From a bacterium (GTDB taxonomy: Bacteria > UBA10199 > 2-02-FULL-44-16 > JAAZCA01), in NCBI GenBank assembly GCA_021810905.1, contig JAJZQH010000002.1, forward strand, positions 124,001 through 188,000: a stretch of DNA of 64,000 nucleotides. Direction: 5' to 3'. The position numbers and the translations under genes are program-made. The number at the start of each line of letters is the position of its first letter. Position 1 is the first letter of the stretch. Positions 44,757 through 53,039 of this stretch are shown here, one piece after another. The notes beneath the pieces are model-generated. The model had not been told where the DNA came from and ran no database searches. It was given only the letters and a program-made list of their open reading frames with translations.

Positions 44757-44876
44757 GCGCGGCTTCCGCCCTTCCGGCGAATGAGTCGATACGGAGGATC
44801 GTCCAGATCATAGGGCTAACGTTGGAGCACTTGCCTATGCGTTCCCGATCATTCGGCGGGAGGGCGGAAGCCGCGC
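44757..44876 (-). repeat. structured repeat, family J copy 3 (J3)
   Basis: A 120-bp element in the opposite orientation to J1. Arms 44757-44784 and 44849-44876 pair in 27 of 28 positions, counting one G-T wobble, with a G-G mismatch at the eighth pair from the inside, the same place as in J1. The arm sequence differs from J1. The core 44785-44848 is 64 nt and, read on the minus strand, has GGAACGC, GGC, GTTAG and GTATCGAC. It lies between the divergent spermidine-synthase-like and exonuclease genes. Confidence 0.85.
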
Positions 44877-44944
44877 TAGCTAAGTGCCACTTCGCCAATA
44901 GATGACCTTTGCTTTGGGATACGGGCTGTGCTAGGCGCTGCCGC

Positions 44945-45538
44945 ATGGTACAGAATATCATCGTATTCGATATCGAGACGAAGGACGCGTTCAGCGACGT
45001 TGGCGGCCGGGATCTGTTTGCAAATCTGGAGATCTCGGTGCTCGGGGCTTACGATTATCTGGACGGAGAATTTCACATCTACGAAGAGCGCGAGCTGACC
45101 CGTTTTGCGGAGAGGCTGTCGAAGAGGCCCATGATCGTTGGCTTCAACAGCCGCCGCTTCGATACCCCGATCCTCCAGAAATATATTCGCTTCGATCTGA
45201 CTGACCTTCACCAGCTCGACATAATGGAGGAGATCACAAAGGAGCTGGGTCACAGGGTGAGCCTCGACAGCGTTGCCAAAGCTACCCTTTCTGCGGGCAA
45301 GAGCGGGTCCGGCCTCGAGGCCATCAGGCTGTGGCGCGAGGGGAAAATGGACGAACTAAAGCGCTATTGCCTCGATGACGTGCGCTTAACTCGCGATATC
45401 TTCGAATACGGCGCGACGAACGGCGAACTCTTTTACGTGCATAAATTCGGGGGAGCGAAGGCTCGCGTCAAGGTCTCCTGGAAGGTCGAACATCCAGAGG
45501 AATCTTCCGAAGAGTCTCGGCAGCAGACGCTTTTTTGA
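44945..45538 (+). CDS. DnaQ-fold 3'-5' exonuclease-like protein (YprB type)
   Basis: 197 aa ribonuclease-H-like fold. The three exonuclease motifs are present: ExoI VFDIETKDAF, ExoII GFNSRRFDTPIL, ExoIII YCLDDVRLTRDIF. It resembles the RNase_H_2/YprB exonuclease-like domain more than proofreading DnaQ. Cytoplasmic. The frame runs 12 codons further upstream; I use the ATG at 44945, directly before the first strand (NIIVFDIET). Substrate (DNA or RNA) unknown. Single gene. Confidence 0.8.
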   Translation: MVQNIIVFDIETKDAFSDVGGRDLFANLEISVLGAYDYLDGEFHIYEERELTRFAERLSKRPMIVGFNSRRFDTPILQKYIRFDLTDLHQLDIMEEITKELGHRVSLDSVAKATLSAGKSGSGLEAIRLWREGKMDELKRYCLDDVRLTRDIFEYGATNGELFYVHKFGGAKARVKVSWKVEHPEESSEESRQQTLF

Positions 45539-45601
45539 CGTGCGACTTTTCTGAACGCGTTGACATCGCCGCCTGCCGCAGATACCATCCGCCCATATGA
45601 T

Positions 45602-45735
45602 GATTTCCCGCAGCTTGCTGCGGGGATTCCGTCACCCTCTCCCTTGAGGGGAGAGGGAAGGGTGAGGGTGATCGGAGATGTTGCCGGTGATACCCCGCGG
45701 CTTGCCGCGGGGAGCTTTCATTCCAAGGGGTTATA
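45602..45735. repeat. composite of three short inverted repeats, family L
   Basis: Three hairpins follow one another: CCCGCAGCTTGCTGCGGG (45608-45625), then CCTCTCCCTTGAGGGGAGAGG flanked by TCACC...GGGTGA, then CCCCGCGGCTTGCCGCGGGG. The first and third are variants of one another. The set ends at the ribosome-binding site of the thioredoxin-reductase-like gene. Confidence 0.7.
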
Positions 45736-45737
45736 AA

Positions 45738-46664
45738 ATGCAGAACAGCTTCGATGTCATAATTATCGGCGGAGGGCCGGCGGGTTGCGCTGCCGCCGCC
45801 TTCGTATCACGCTGCAAGTGGAGCGCCATGGTGATCGACCGCTCCGCCTCCGCCGGGCACCTTGGAAGCCTCGGCAACGTCAGTTATTTCCCCGGATTTC
45901 CAGAGGCCATAAGCGGAGCCGAACTCCTCAAGCGCATGAGGCGTCAGGCGGAACTTGTTGGCGTTCATTTCCTCATGGACGGAGCTGCCGCGGTGGGCGG
46001 CGATACTGCGCCATTCAAGCTGCGCACCGAGGGGGCCAAGGAATATGAAGCCCGCTCTGTCATCATCGCCACCGGCGCTGCCGCGCGTACAAACTACCTC
46101 CACGGCGAGCGCGAGTTCCTCGGCCGCGGCGTTTCTTATGACGTGCAGGCCGACGGCCCGGCGGTAGCGAAGAGATCGGCGGCGGTCATCGGCAAGAGTC
46201 CTCAGGCCGCTCAAGAGGCGTTGGCGCTCTCCAGGTTTGCGGAAAAGATCTATTTCATCATACCATCGAGCAAGCTGGACGTGGATGACGCGCTGCTGGG
46301 GCAGTTGCAGAGCAATCGGGCAATTGAGATGTATTTCTCCACGAGCCTCAAGAAGATCAACGGCCAGGATCACGTGAATTCAGTGACTGTTTTCACGGGA
46401 GGTCAGGAAAAAGAGATACCGGTCGTTGGCGTGTTCACGTACGTTCACGAATATAAATCCACTACAGAGTTTCTCGGCAACAAGGTCGAGCTCTCGCAGG
46501 CAGGCGCTATCAAGGTCGATCGTTCGTTTGTCACGTCTCTTGAAGGACTCTTCGCATGCGGCGACGTGCTCTGCGCGCGACCCCAGTTGCCGGCGATTGC
46601 GGCCGCACAGGGGGTTCTTGCTGGAATCAGCGCAGACAAGCACCTCACCCAAAGAAAACAGTAG
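45738..46664 (+). CDS. thioredoxin-reductase-like NAD(P)H/FAD oxidoreductase without CxxC
   Basis: 308 aa. It has the FAD-binding VIIIGGGPAGCAAAAFVSR, the IATGAAAR strand end, an NAD(P)H-binding segment SAAVIGKSPQAAQEALALS and the FAD-contact LFACGDVLCARPQL near the end. Where thioredoxin reductases have CATCDG the protein reads GVSYDVQADG, so the redox-active Cys pair is absent. It is therefore more likely a ferredoxin/flavodoxin-type reductase or a relative. The NADPH motif GxGxxA is altered to GKSPQA. The ATG follows AAGGGG. The HAD gene starts 8 bp downstream. Confidence 0.82.
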   Translation: MQNSFDVIIIGGGPAGCAAAAFVSRCKWSAMVIDRSASAGHLGSLGNVSYFPGFPEAISGAELLKRMRRQAELVGVHFLMDGAAAVGGDTAPFKLRTEGAKEYEARSVIIATGAAARTNYLHGEREFLGRGVSYDVQADGPAVAKRSAAVIGKSPQAAQEALALSRFAEKIYFIIPSSKLDVDDALLGQLQSNRAIEMYFSTSLKKINGQDHVNSVTVFTGGQEKEIPVVGVFTYVHEYKSTTEFLGNKVELSQAGAIKVDRSFVTSLEGLFACGDVLCARPQLPAIAAAQGVLAGISADKHLTQRKQ

Positions 46665-46672
46665 GAGGAAGC

Positions 46673-47338
46673 ATGCAGGTCGCCGCCCTCATATTCGATT
46701 TCGACGGAATAATAACCGATACCGAACCCGTGCATATGGAGGCCTGGCAGGGCGTGCTTGAGCCAGAGGGATTGTTTTTTGACGAAGAGGAATACAATCA
46801 CAATTACCTTGGTTTGAACGACCGCGATTTTCTGGACGCCGTATGCCGAAAGCAGGGCCGGCACTTTTCCGAAGGAGAAAAATTCGATCTCATAGAGCGC
46901 AAGATGACCGCGAGCGTGGCACTCCTGGAAAAAGAGATACCGCTGATACCCGGCGTAGCTGAATTCATCGAAGAAGCGCGTAACCGCGCGTTGCTCGCAA
47001 TCTGCAGCGGGGCAAACCGGGGCGAGATCGATTTCATACTCAGGCATCTTAAGTGGACCGGCATATTCGATCCGATCGTCGCCTCGGATGTGGTTACAAA
47101 GGGAAAGCCCGACCCGGAAGGATACATACGCGCGATAGAGGGCCTGCAGGAACGCTCAAAAGGAGTGCTGCTGCTGGAGCAGGCAATTGCGATCGAGGAC
47201 TCGCCGAGGGGAATAGCGGCCGCAAAGGCAGCAGGGTTGCGTTGCCTGGCGGTGAAAAATTCATTTTCCAGCGAGGAGCTCTCCGGCGCGGACTGGATCG
47301 TGGGTTCTCTGGACGAAGTGGATCTGAATTCGTTGTGA
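46673..47338 (+). CDS. HAD-family hydrolase, beta-phosphoglucomutase-like
   Basis: 221 aa. The catalytic motif I FDFDGIITDTE (nucleophile Asp9, acid/base Asp11) is followed by a helical cap, motif II LAICSGANRGE, the Lys of GKPDPEGY and motif IV AIEDSPRGIAAAKAAG. This is the subfamily I layout of phosphatases and phosphomutases. The substrate is a small phosphorylated metabolite, unidentified. The ATG at 46673 has AGGAGGAA before it. It probably shares a transcript with the reductase upstream. Confidence 0.85.
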   Translation: MQVAALIFDFDGIITDTEPVHMEAWQGVLEPEGLFFDEEEYNHNYLGLNDRDFLDAVCRKQGRHFSEGEKFDLIERKMTASVALLEKEIPLIPGVAEFIEEARNRALLAICSGANRGEIDFILRHLKWTGIFDPIVASDVVTKGKPDPEGYIRAIEGLQERSKGVLLLEQAIAIEDSPRGIAAAKAAGLRCLAVKNSFSSEELSGADWIVGSLDEVDLNSL

Positions 47339-47341
47339 CGC

Positions 47342-49183
47342 CTATCTTATGACCCTAAGAAGTTCTCCGACCTTCTGATAATCTCCGAACGGCGGGAAGA
47401 TGTAGGCGCCGCCTATCCTTCCCATGGAGTGCGCGGCTTCAAGCGCTTCAAGCGCTACGGAGAGTCCGACCGCCTGCTGCGCTTCGTGCGTACCGGCCGA
47501 AGACATCCTGTCCATGACGGACTTGGGAATCTGCATGCCCGGCACTTCATTGTGCAGAAACTCAGCGTTCCTGTGAGAGGCGAGCGGCAAAATACCCACG
47601 AACAGCGGTATGTGCGGCACGCCTTCGATCTTCGTGAGAAATGATTCAAGCAGGCGCGGGTCGTAGATCGGCTGCGAGAAGGCGAACTCGGCGCCGGCCT
47701 CGACCTTCTGCCGAAAACGCTCCGCCTCCAGGTCCGTGTCGATAGCGCCGGGATTCACTCCGCAGCCGATCAGAAATTTCGTCGGCTCCTTTATCGGGCG
47801 TTCGGCGAAATCGAGACCGCGGTTCAGATTCGACACGAACCTGATGAGCCCTATGGAGTCTATGTCAAAGACTGCCGTAGCTTCGGGGTAGTTGCCCATC
47901 TTGGGCGGATCGCCCGTAATGATCATCACGTTGTTCAAACCGAGCGCCGCTGCTCCGATCAGATCCATCTGCATGCCGAGGAGATTTCGGTCGCGGCAGC
48001 AGTAATGCACTATGGTCTCAATTCCTACGTGCTGCTTGATCAGAAGCGCCAGCGCCATGGGGCCCATGCGCGCCATGGCGCGGGGACCGTCGGCGATGTT
48101 CACGGCGTCAACGCCCAGATCCTTCAGAAGTTTCACGCCGGTGAGCGCGCGAGCCGCGTTTATGCCGAAAGGAGGATCGACCTCAACGGACACGGAAAAT
48201 TTTGTGCCGAGCGTAGCGCCGAAGGCGCTCTTCTCAGACGGCGGCATGCGCTGCGCGGGCGCTGACACCGACACGGTGATATGCGGCTTGCCCGCGTGTC
48301 TCGCGGCGGGCCTCATCGCCTTGAGGAATTTTTTCATCTCGCGGATATGTGCGGGCGTTGTACCGCAGCAACCCCCGATGAGTGCGACCCCCAGCTGTGC
48401 GTAGCGCCTCGCGTATTCAGCAAAGTACTCGGGGCTGGCCAGATACAAGAGCCTGCCCTGCACCATCTGCGGGAGGCCAGCGTTGGGCATCGCGGACAAG
48501 GGTTTCTCCGTCACCGCCGCCATCCTGCGGACCGCCTCGAAAACGCCCTGCGGCCCGTCGCAACAATTTACTCCGATGACGTCCGCGCCCCACTGGTCGA
48601 TGGCCACGGCGGCATATTCGGGCAGAAGGCCTTCGAACTCGCCCTCTCCAAGATGCTTGAGGGTCACCTGCGCTATTACGGGCAGATCGCATACCTCACG
48701 CGCGCACTTGTACGCAGTATGGAGTTCCTCCAGGTGCGTGAAGGTCTCCAATATGATCGCGTCAACGCCGCCATCGGCAAGCGCCTTGATCTGCTCGGAG
48801 AAGACGGATCGCATCTCCGCCGCGCTCATCCCGCCGGAGTCTTTTTTGGTCCATGAGATCGGCCCCATCGCGCCCGCGACGAACGCACTGCCGCCGGCGG
48901 CCTCGCGCGCGATCCTTGCACCGGCGAGATTGATCTCCACAACCTTGTCTTCAAGGCCGAACGCAGCGAGCGCCGGCCGGTTTGCCGTGAAGGTGTTGGT
49001 CTCGATGAGGCCCGAGCCCGCCTTGAGGTAATCGCGATGAATATCTCCGATCAGCTTGGGGTTGGACAGGTTGAGTTCGTCGTAGCAGCGATTGATAAAT
49101 ATGCCGCGGTTATAGAGCTCCGTGCCCATCGCTCCGTCGGCAAGTATTCCTTCGCTGATAAGTGATTCGAGAAATTTAGGCAT
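47342..49183 (-). CDS. bifunctional homocysteine S-methyltransferase / methylenetetrahydrofolate reductase
   Basis: 613 aa fusion. The N-terminal Hcy methyltransferase domain (about 1-290) has DGAMGTELYNRG and the zinc ligands in GVNCCDG and GGCCGTTPAHI. The C-terminal MTHFR domain (about 320-613) has SVEVDPPFGINAARAL, NIADGPRA, ITGDPPKMGNY and FLIGCGVNPGAID. The architecture matches the Bacillus YitJ type: it makes 5-methyl-THF and passes the methyl group to homocysteine without cobalamin in the same chain. Nothing is missing. Convergent with the HAD gene. Confidence 0.93.
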   Translation of the reverse strand: MPKFLESLISEGILADGAMGTELYNRGIFINRCYDELNLSNPKLIGDIHRDYLKAGSGLIETNTFTANRPALAAFGLEDKVVEINLAGARIAREAAGGSAFVAGAMGPISWTKKDSGGMSAAEMRSVFSEQIKALADGGVDAIILETFTHLEELHTAYKCAREVCDLPVIAQVTLKHLGEGEFEGLLPEYAAVAIDQWGADVIGVNCCDGPQGVFEAVRRMAAVTEKPLSAMPNAGLPQMVQGRLLYLASPEYFAEYARRYAQLGVALIGGCCGTTPAHIREMKKFLKAMRPAARHAGKPHITVSVSAPAQRMPPSEKSAFGATLGTKFSVSVEVDPPFGINAARALTGVKLLKDLGVDAVNIADGPRAMARMGPMALALLIKQHVGIETIVHYCCRDRNLLGMQMDLIGAAALGLNNVMIITGDPPKMGNYPEATAVFDIDSIGLIRFVSNLNRGLDFAERPIKEPTKFLIGCGVNPGAIDTDLEAERFRQKVEAGAEFAFSQPIYDPRLLESFLTKIEGVPHIPLFVGILPLASHRNAEFLHNEVPGMQIPKSVMDRMSSAGTHEAQQAVGLSVALEALEAAHSMGRIGGAYIFPPFGDYQKVGELLRVIR

Positions 49184-49212
49184 TTGGCTTCGTAACGATA
49201 CAGCGTGAATAA

Positions 49213-49821
49213 TTAAAACAACATCTCCTCTGAAATTCCGCGCAGGTACTGATTGCTCTTGAGCAGCTCCCCTATGGTAGCGCTGCGCTTGCCGCCGTAG
49301 TCGTGGCCCGCGTAGACGACAACGTCAAGTGGAAGTGACGCAAGTTTGCGAAGCGATGAGAGCATATTCCGGGGATCGCTTCCGGGAAGATCAACGCGGC
49401 CGCATCCCTCGATAAAGAGAGTATCGCCGGTGAAAACCGCTCCCTCAGTCAGGAAACATTGAGAACCGGGAGTGTGACCGGGCGTATGAATGCACTTTAT
49501 CTTGACGGCGCCTACTTCTATCACCGTGCCGTCCTGCGTAGGCGTGACCGGAATGCCGACGTCCTGCATATCGTCCCGGTGTACGTAGACTGGCGCCTTG
49601 GTCAGGGCCACGAGATCGTCAACCGCGCCCGCGTGATCGAAGTGCGAATGGGTGAGCAGGATCTTTTCGATCCTCCATCCCTTTGCGCCGGCTTGCTTGG
49701 AGATGCCGGCGGCATCCCATCCAGGATCCACCACGGCACAGAGACCGGCGGTCTCGTCGGCCACGAGATAGACGAAATTCATCATCGGGCCCAATTCAAA
49801 CTGCACTATTGCTGGACGCAT
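49213..49821 (-). CDS. MBL-fold hydrolase, glyoxalase II-like
   Basis: 202 aa (215 aa if a TTG at 49860 is used). Metallo-beta-lactamase fold with HSHFDHAGA (metal-binding HxHxDH), IHTPGHTPGSQC, FTGDTLFIEGCGRVD and VYAGHDYG, the zinc-ligand set of the glyoxalase II-type subfamily. The C-terminal substrate domain of true GloB is absent, so a YcbL/persulfide-dioxygenase-like small hydrolase is a better label. The TTG start would overlap the stop of the DUF2203 gene; neither start has a good ribosome-binding site. Confidence 0.85.
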   Translation of the reverse strand: MRPAIVQFELGPMMNFVYLVADETAGLCAVVDPGWDAAGISKQAGAKGWRIEKILLTHSHFDHAGAVDDLVALTKAPVYVHRDDMQDVGIPVTPTQDGTVIEVGAVKIKCIHTPGHTPGSQCFLTEGAVFTGDTLFIEGCGRVDLPGSDPRNMLSSLRKLASLPLDVVVYAGHDYGGKRSATIGELLKSNQYLRGISEEMLF

Positions 49822-49856
49822 GTCTGTCAGGATGAACCACGGAGGGTGCAATGCGG

Positions 49857-50234
49857 TCAAGAGGTAAATTCGCCGGGAAGAGGGGATGAACTAACGCCCT
49901 GCGGAAATTCATGCGAATGAAAGAACGCGAGGCGTTCGTCTCCGAGCCTCCATGAGAACCAGCCCTCTCCTGCGTCGAAATCTACTAGCCAGATGCCGCG
50001 GGGCTCGCATCCCAGCCTTGAGATCTTCACCGCCCACCGCTGCACCTCGGATTCGATCTGTGAATAGAGGCGCCGATGCAGCGGCTCTTCATGCGGGACG
50101 AAGCGGAGCTGCTCTTGCAGCTGCGCGACTTCGGCTGCTACCTTTTCTGTGATGCGCCGTACTACCGGGAGCAACGAGCCGGCTTCTTGTTCTGAAAATG
50201 TGCGGCGGGAATGGATAGGAATTACTTCGCCCAT
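49857..50234 (-). CDS. DUF2203 family protein
   Basis: 125 aa soluble protein. A helical first half (EQEAGSLLPVVRRITEKVAA) with coiled-coil character is followed by the family signature RGIWLVDFDAGEGWFSWRLG and AFFHSHEF near the end. DUF2203 proteins are small, widely conserved and uncharacterised. The ATG at 50234 (second possible start) is preferred over a TTG three codons upstream. First gene of a two-gene unit with the MBL-fold hydrolase. Confidence 0.8.
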   Translation of the reverse strand: MGEVIPIHSRRTFSEQEAGSLLPVVRRITEKVAAEVAQLQEQLRFVPHEEPLHRRLYSQIESEVQRWAVKISRLGCEPRGIWLVDFDAGEGWFSWRLGDERLAFFHSHEFPQGVSSSPLPGEFTS

Positions 50235-50330
50235 GAATTGCAATTTAATCTCATCATTGAAATTGTCAACGAATTGCGCGCCTTGACTGAAGATATTTTT
50301 TTGTGTTAGGCAGCGGATGAAATCTTAAAC

Positions 50331-50363
50331 CCGCCTTCGAACGTCTCTTCGTCGAAGGCGGGC
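50331..50363 (+). promoter_or_regulatory. GC-rich hairpin in the greA leader
   Basis: CCCGCCTTCGA (50331-50341) pairs perfectly with TCGAAGGCGGG (50353-50363) around an 11-nt loop, and is followed by a short T-rich stretch. It lies 50 bp before greA and could be an attenuator or the terminator of an upstream leader. The 170 bp before it hold no gene. Confidence 0.6.
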
Positions 50364-50412
50364 ATTGTTTTGATGAGCCGCGCGCTTGGCGTGCGTGAAC
50401 GAGGAGTGCAAA

Positions 50413-50889
50413 ATGCACAAACGAGTTCCGATGACTCCAGATGGTCAGCGCAAGTTGACGGAGAAACTCAAGTATCTGAAACAGGTGGAGCGCCCGCGCA
50501 TCGTGGCGGCGATCGAAGAGGCTCGCGGCCACGGCGATCTCTCGGAAAACGCGGAGTATGACATCGCTAAGGAACGACAGCTCCAGATCAGCCAGCAAAT
50601 TCAGGAGATCGAGCATAAACTTTCGCTGGCTCACGTGATCGATCCGAAGACGATAACATCCGATAAGATAGTATTCGGCGCATGCGTTACCCTCTCAGAC
50701 ATCGACAATGAAGAGCATGTGACTTACGTCATCGTCGGCAGCGATGAGGCGGATATTTCCGCAGGCAAGATCTCCATCGATTCACCGGTCGCAAGGGCGA
50801 TGATCGGCAAGGAAGAGGGCGACGAGGTGAAGGTCGCTACGCCCAGGGGAACGCGCACGTACGAGGTCGTGGAGATTAAATACTGCTGA
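50413..50889 (+). CDS. greA: transcription elongation factor GreA
   Basis: 158 aa. GreA rescues backtracked RNA polymerase by stimulating transcript cleavage. The N-terminal coiled coil has the tip signature ARGHGDLSENAEYDIAKERQ, with the acidic tip residues needed for cleavage, and the C-terminal FKBP-like domain has YVIVGSDEADISAGKISIDS and GKEEGDEVKVATPRGTRTYE. The ATG at 50413 has GAGGAG before it; the upstream extension of the frame is not part of the family. A GC-rich hairpin precedes it. Confidence 0.96.
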   Translation: MHKRVPMTPDGQRKLTEKLKYLKQVERPRIVAAIEEARGHGDLSENAEYDIAKERQLQISQQIQEIEHKLSLAHVIDPKTITSDKIVFGACVTLSDIDNEEHVTYVIVGSDEADISAGKISIDSPVARAMIGKEEGDEVKVATPRGTRTYEVVEIKYC

Positions 50890-50909
50890 CAAAATCCTGG
50901 CGGTTGGGG

Positions 50910-50940
50910 CGTCAAATCCTCAAAATGAGAGGCTTTGACG
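50910..50940 (+). terminator. hairpin after greA
   Basis: CGTCAAA-T-CCTC pairs with GAGG-C-TTTGACG around a 7-nt loop, starting 21 bp after the greA stop. There is one T-C mismatch and no following T run, so it may end or protect the greA transcript rather than be a classic terminator. Confidence 0.5.
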
Positions 50941-51054
50941 AATCTGTCGGCCCACGAGACCCGGTATTTCGGCGTTTTTAAAGGGTATAGGGCAGTTAAT
51001 AAATCTTCGCTACGTGGCATAGTCTATGCAAATTAGGTCATCAGGAGGCAAGAG

Positions 51055-51198
51055 ATGGTAAGGGGAGTCATCACAACGAGACACATCATACTTCACCCGG
51101 TCACGATCATCGGAACCTGGGGATTCTGGCGTTATCTGCGAATGCTCGCCGCATGCATCACATCCAAATCGCATTGCTTCACGGATTTCATTCGCTGA
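51055..51198 (+). CDS. small hydrophobic/basic hypothetical protein, 47 aa
   Basis: A short frame with a strong AGGAGG site 6 nt before its ATG, ending in TGA. It reads MVRGVITTRHIILHPVTIIG, then TWGFWRYLRMLAACI and a Ser/Cys-containing tail. The centre is hydrophobic and aromatic, with Arg and His dispersed, and could lie on or in the membrane. No family recognised. It is alone between greA and the convergent TRAP genes, in a stretch otherwise without genes. Confidence 0.5.
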   Translation: MVRGVITTRHIILHPVTIIGTWGFWRYLRMLAACITSKSHCFTDFIR

Positions 51199-51206
51199 AT
51201 TCAAAA

Positions 51207-52481
51207 CTACGGCCTCAAAAACGCTGGCAGCCACGTGGAGAGCGCGGGTATGTAGGTGATGAATACCAGCGCAATTAGCATGACCAGCAAAAACGGCAGG
51301 CTGGCTTTGTAGACTTCAGGGATCGGTTTTTTGAAGCGGATGCTGGAGATGAAAAGATTCAAACCGACCGGCGGCGTGAGATAACCGATCTCAAGATTCG
51401 TCAGAAAGATGATGCCGAGATGGAGCGGGTTCACGCCGAATTCCTTTGCGATAGGTACGATGAGCGGCACCACGACTATCGTGGCCGAGAAGATATCCAT
51501 GAGGCAGCCTACGATCAGAAGGAATATGTTGAGCACGAAGAGGAACATCAGCTTGCTCGATATGAATTGCCGCATGAGTTCGATGATCTTCATCGGGATC
51601 TGCTCGTCTACCAGGTAATTCGTAAGCCCAAGCGCACAGCCGAGTATCACGAGCACGCCGCCGACGAGTATCATCGACTCGGAGGCTATTCTCGGAATAT
51701 CGCGCGTAATCGAGACGTCGCGGTAGATGAGAAGTTCCACGAAGAGTACGTATACTACGGTCACGGCAGCGGCCTCCGAAGCCGTGAAGAATCCTCCGTA
51801 GATCCCCCCCAGTATGATGACGGGCAAGGGCACGATCCAGGCGGCGTTTCTCAGTGCGGGCCAGACGTTCTTCCATGCGAAGGCCTGATACGCCGCACCC
51901 GAACGCTTGCCCTCGCGCATGCTGAAGAGGGACAGCAGTATTATGAGCAGGAATCCCGGGATGATGCCGGCCAGGAAGAGCTGGTCCACGTTGACCTGGG
52001 CCACGACGGCATAAAGGATGAGCGGCAGGCTCGGAGGAAAGAGCAGGCCCAGGCTTCCGCTCGCCGTGATGAGTCCCATGGAGAAGCGCTCCGAGTATCT
52101 CTCGCTGGTGAGCAGCGGATAGAGCAGACCGCCAAGGGCTATGATGGTGACGCCAGACGCGCCGTTGAACGACGTGAAGAAGGCGCAGGTCGCGAGCGAT
52201 ACAATCGCCAGTCCGCCTGGCATCCATCCGAATACGGCCCGGTATAGGTTGATCATCCTCTGCGGAGATTTGGATTCAGCGAGAAGAAATCCGGCAAAGG
52301 TGAAGAGCGGTATCGCGATCAGTGTGGGCGCCGAGGCAAGTCGATACATCTCGATGATCACTGCCTGCGAATCGATGCCCACCGCCGCAAACAGAACGAG
52401 CGCCAGACCTCCGAACACAATGAAGAGAGGAGCGCCGCAGAGCGCGCACAGGATCAGGGCCGCGACGTAGAGGGCTGTCAC
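51207..52481 (-). CDS. dctM: TRAP transporter large permease DctM
   Basis: 424 aa integral membrane protein with about 12 transmembrane helices, the ion-coupled transport channel of a TRAP system. Family features include PLFTFAGFLLAESKSPQRMI, FFTSFNGASGVTIIALGGLL, FPPSLPLILYAV and LTPPVGLNLFISS near the C-terminus. It imports an organic acid using the Na+ or H+ gradient together with DctQ and DctP. It overlaps the end of dctQ by 4 nt. Normal length. Confidence 0.94.
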   Translation of the reverse strand: MTALYVAALILCALCGAPLFIVFGGLALVLFAAVGIDSQAVIIEMYRLASAPTLIAIPLFTFAGFLLAESKSPQRMINLYRAVFGWMPGGLAIVSLATCAFFTSFNGASGVTIIALGGLLYPLLTSERYSERFSMGLITASGSLGLLFPPSLPLILYAVVAQVNVDQLFLAGIIPGFLLIILLSLFSMREGKRSGAAYQAFAWKNVWPALRNAAWIVPLPVIILGGIYGGFFTASEAAAVTVVYVLFVELLIYRDVSITRDIPRIASESMILVGGVLVILGCALGLTNYLVDEQIPMKIIELMRQFISSKLMFLFVLNIFLLIVGCLMDIFSATIVVVPLIVPIAKEFGVNPLHLGIIFLTNLEIGYLTPPVGLNLFISSIRFKKPIPEVYKASLPFLLVMLIALVFITYIPALSTWLPAFLRP

Positions 52482-53014
52482 TGTTGTCTCCCCCTGCCGG
52501 CCACATGAGTGCCGGATGCGTCTGTCGCGATGCGCCAGATATCAAGGCCTATTCCAATGGCGTACTCGAGGGAGATCATCGCAAAGCCGAACGGGATGAC
52601 TGCCTCCGCGACCCATATCGGTATTCCTACGAAGAGTTCAGCGCCGGACGCTCTTTCGTCGAGTATGAACGCAAAGGCCGCCCGGGCGAGTAAAAAGGCG
52701 ACGGCGCACGCGAGCGCATCGAGCCCTATCCTTATGGCGTTGCGCGACTTGCGCGGAAAGAGGCGCATCAGGGCGTCTATCGCCAGATGCTGGCGGCTGC
52801 GCGTGGCCATCATCGCGCCGAGGAACGCAACCCACAGGACCATGTGGCGGGAGGCCACGTCGGCCCACGTGATACCGCTGGAGAAGATGTTTCTGAGCAC
52901 CACCTGCGACGCCACGAGCAACATCATCGCCAGCAGAATGACTATCAGCAGGATCTCTACGCAGCGAGCGAAGACCTTGTCGACGAATACGAATAGATTG
53001 ACGATTCGTTTCAA
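52478..53014 (-). CDS. dctQ: TRAP transporter small permease DctQ
   Basis: 178 aa with four transmembrane helices: LIVILLAMMLLVASQVVLRN, the region around HMVLWVAFLGAMMATRSRQH, IGLDALACAVAFLLARAAFA and the WVAEAVIPFGFAMISLEYAI end. The central FLGAMMATRSRQHLAIDAL matches the DctQ signature. It supports DctM in the membrane. It lies 25 bp after dctP and overlaps dctM by 4 nt. Confidence 0.92.
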   Translation of the reverse strand: MKRIVNLFVFVDKVFARCVEILLIVILLAMMLLVASQVVLRNIFSSGITWADVASRHMVLWVAFLGAMMATRSRQHLAIDALMRLFPRKSRNAIRIGLDALACAVAFLLARAAFAFILDERASGAELFVGIPIWVAEAVIPFGFAMISLEYAIGIGLDIWRIATDASGTHVAGRGRQQ

Positions 53015-53039
53015 AATTCCCCCAGCGACGCCGAAGGCG

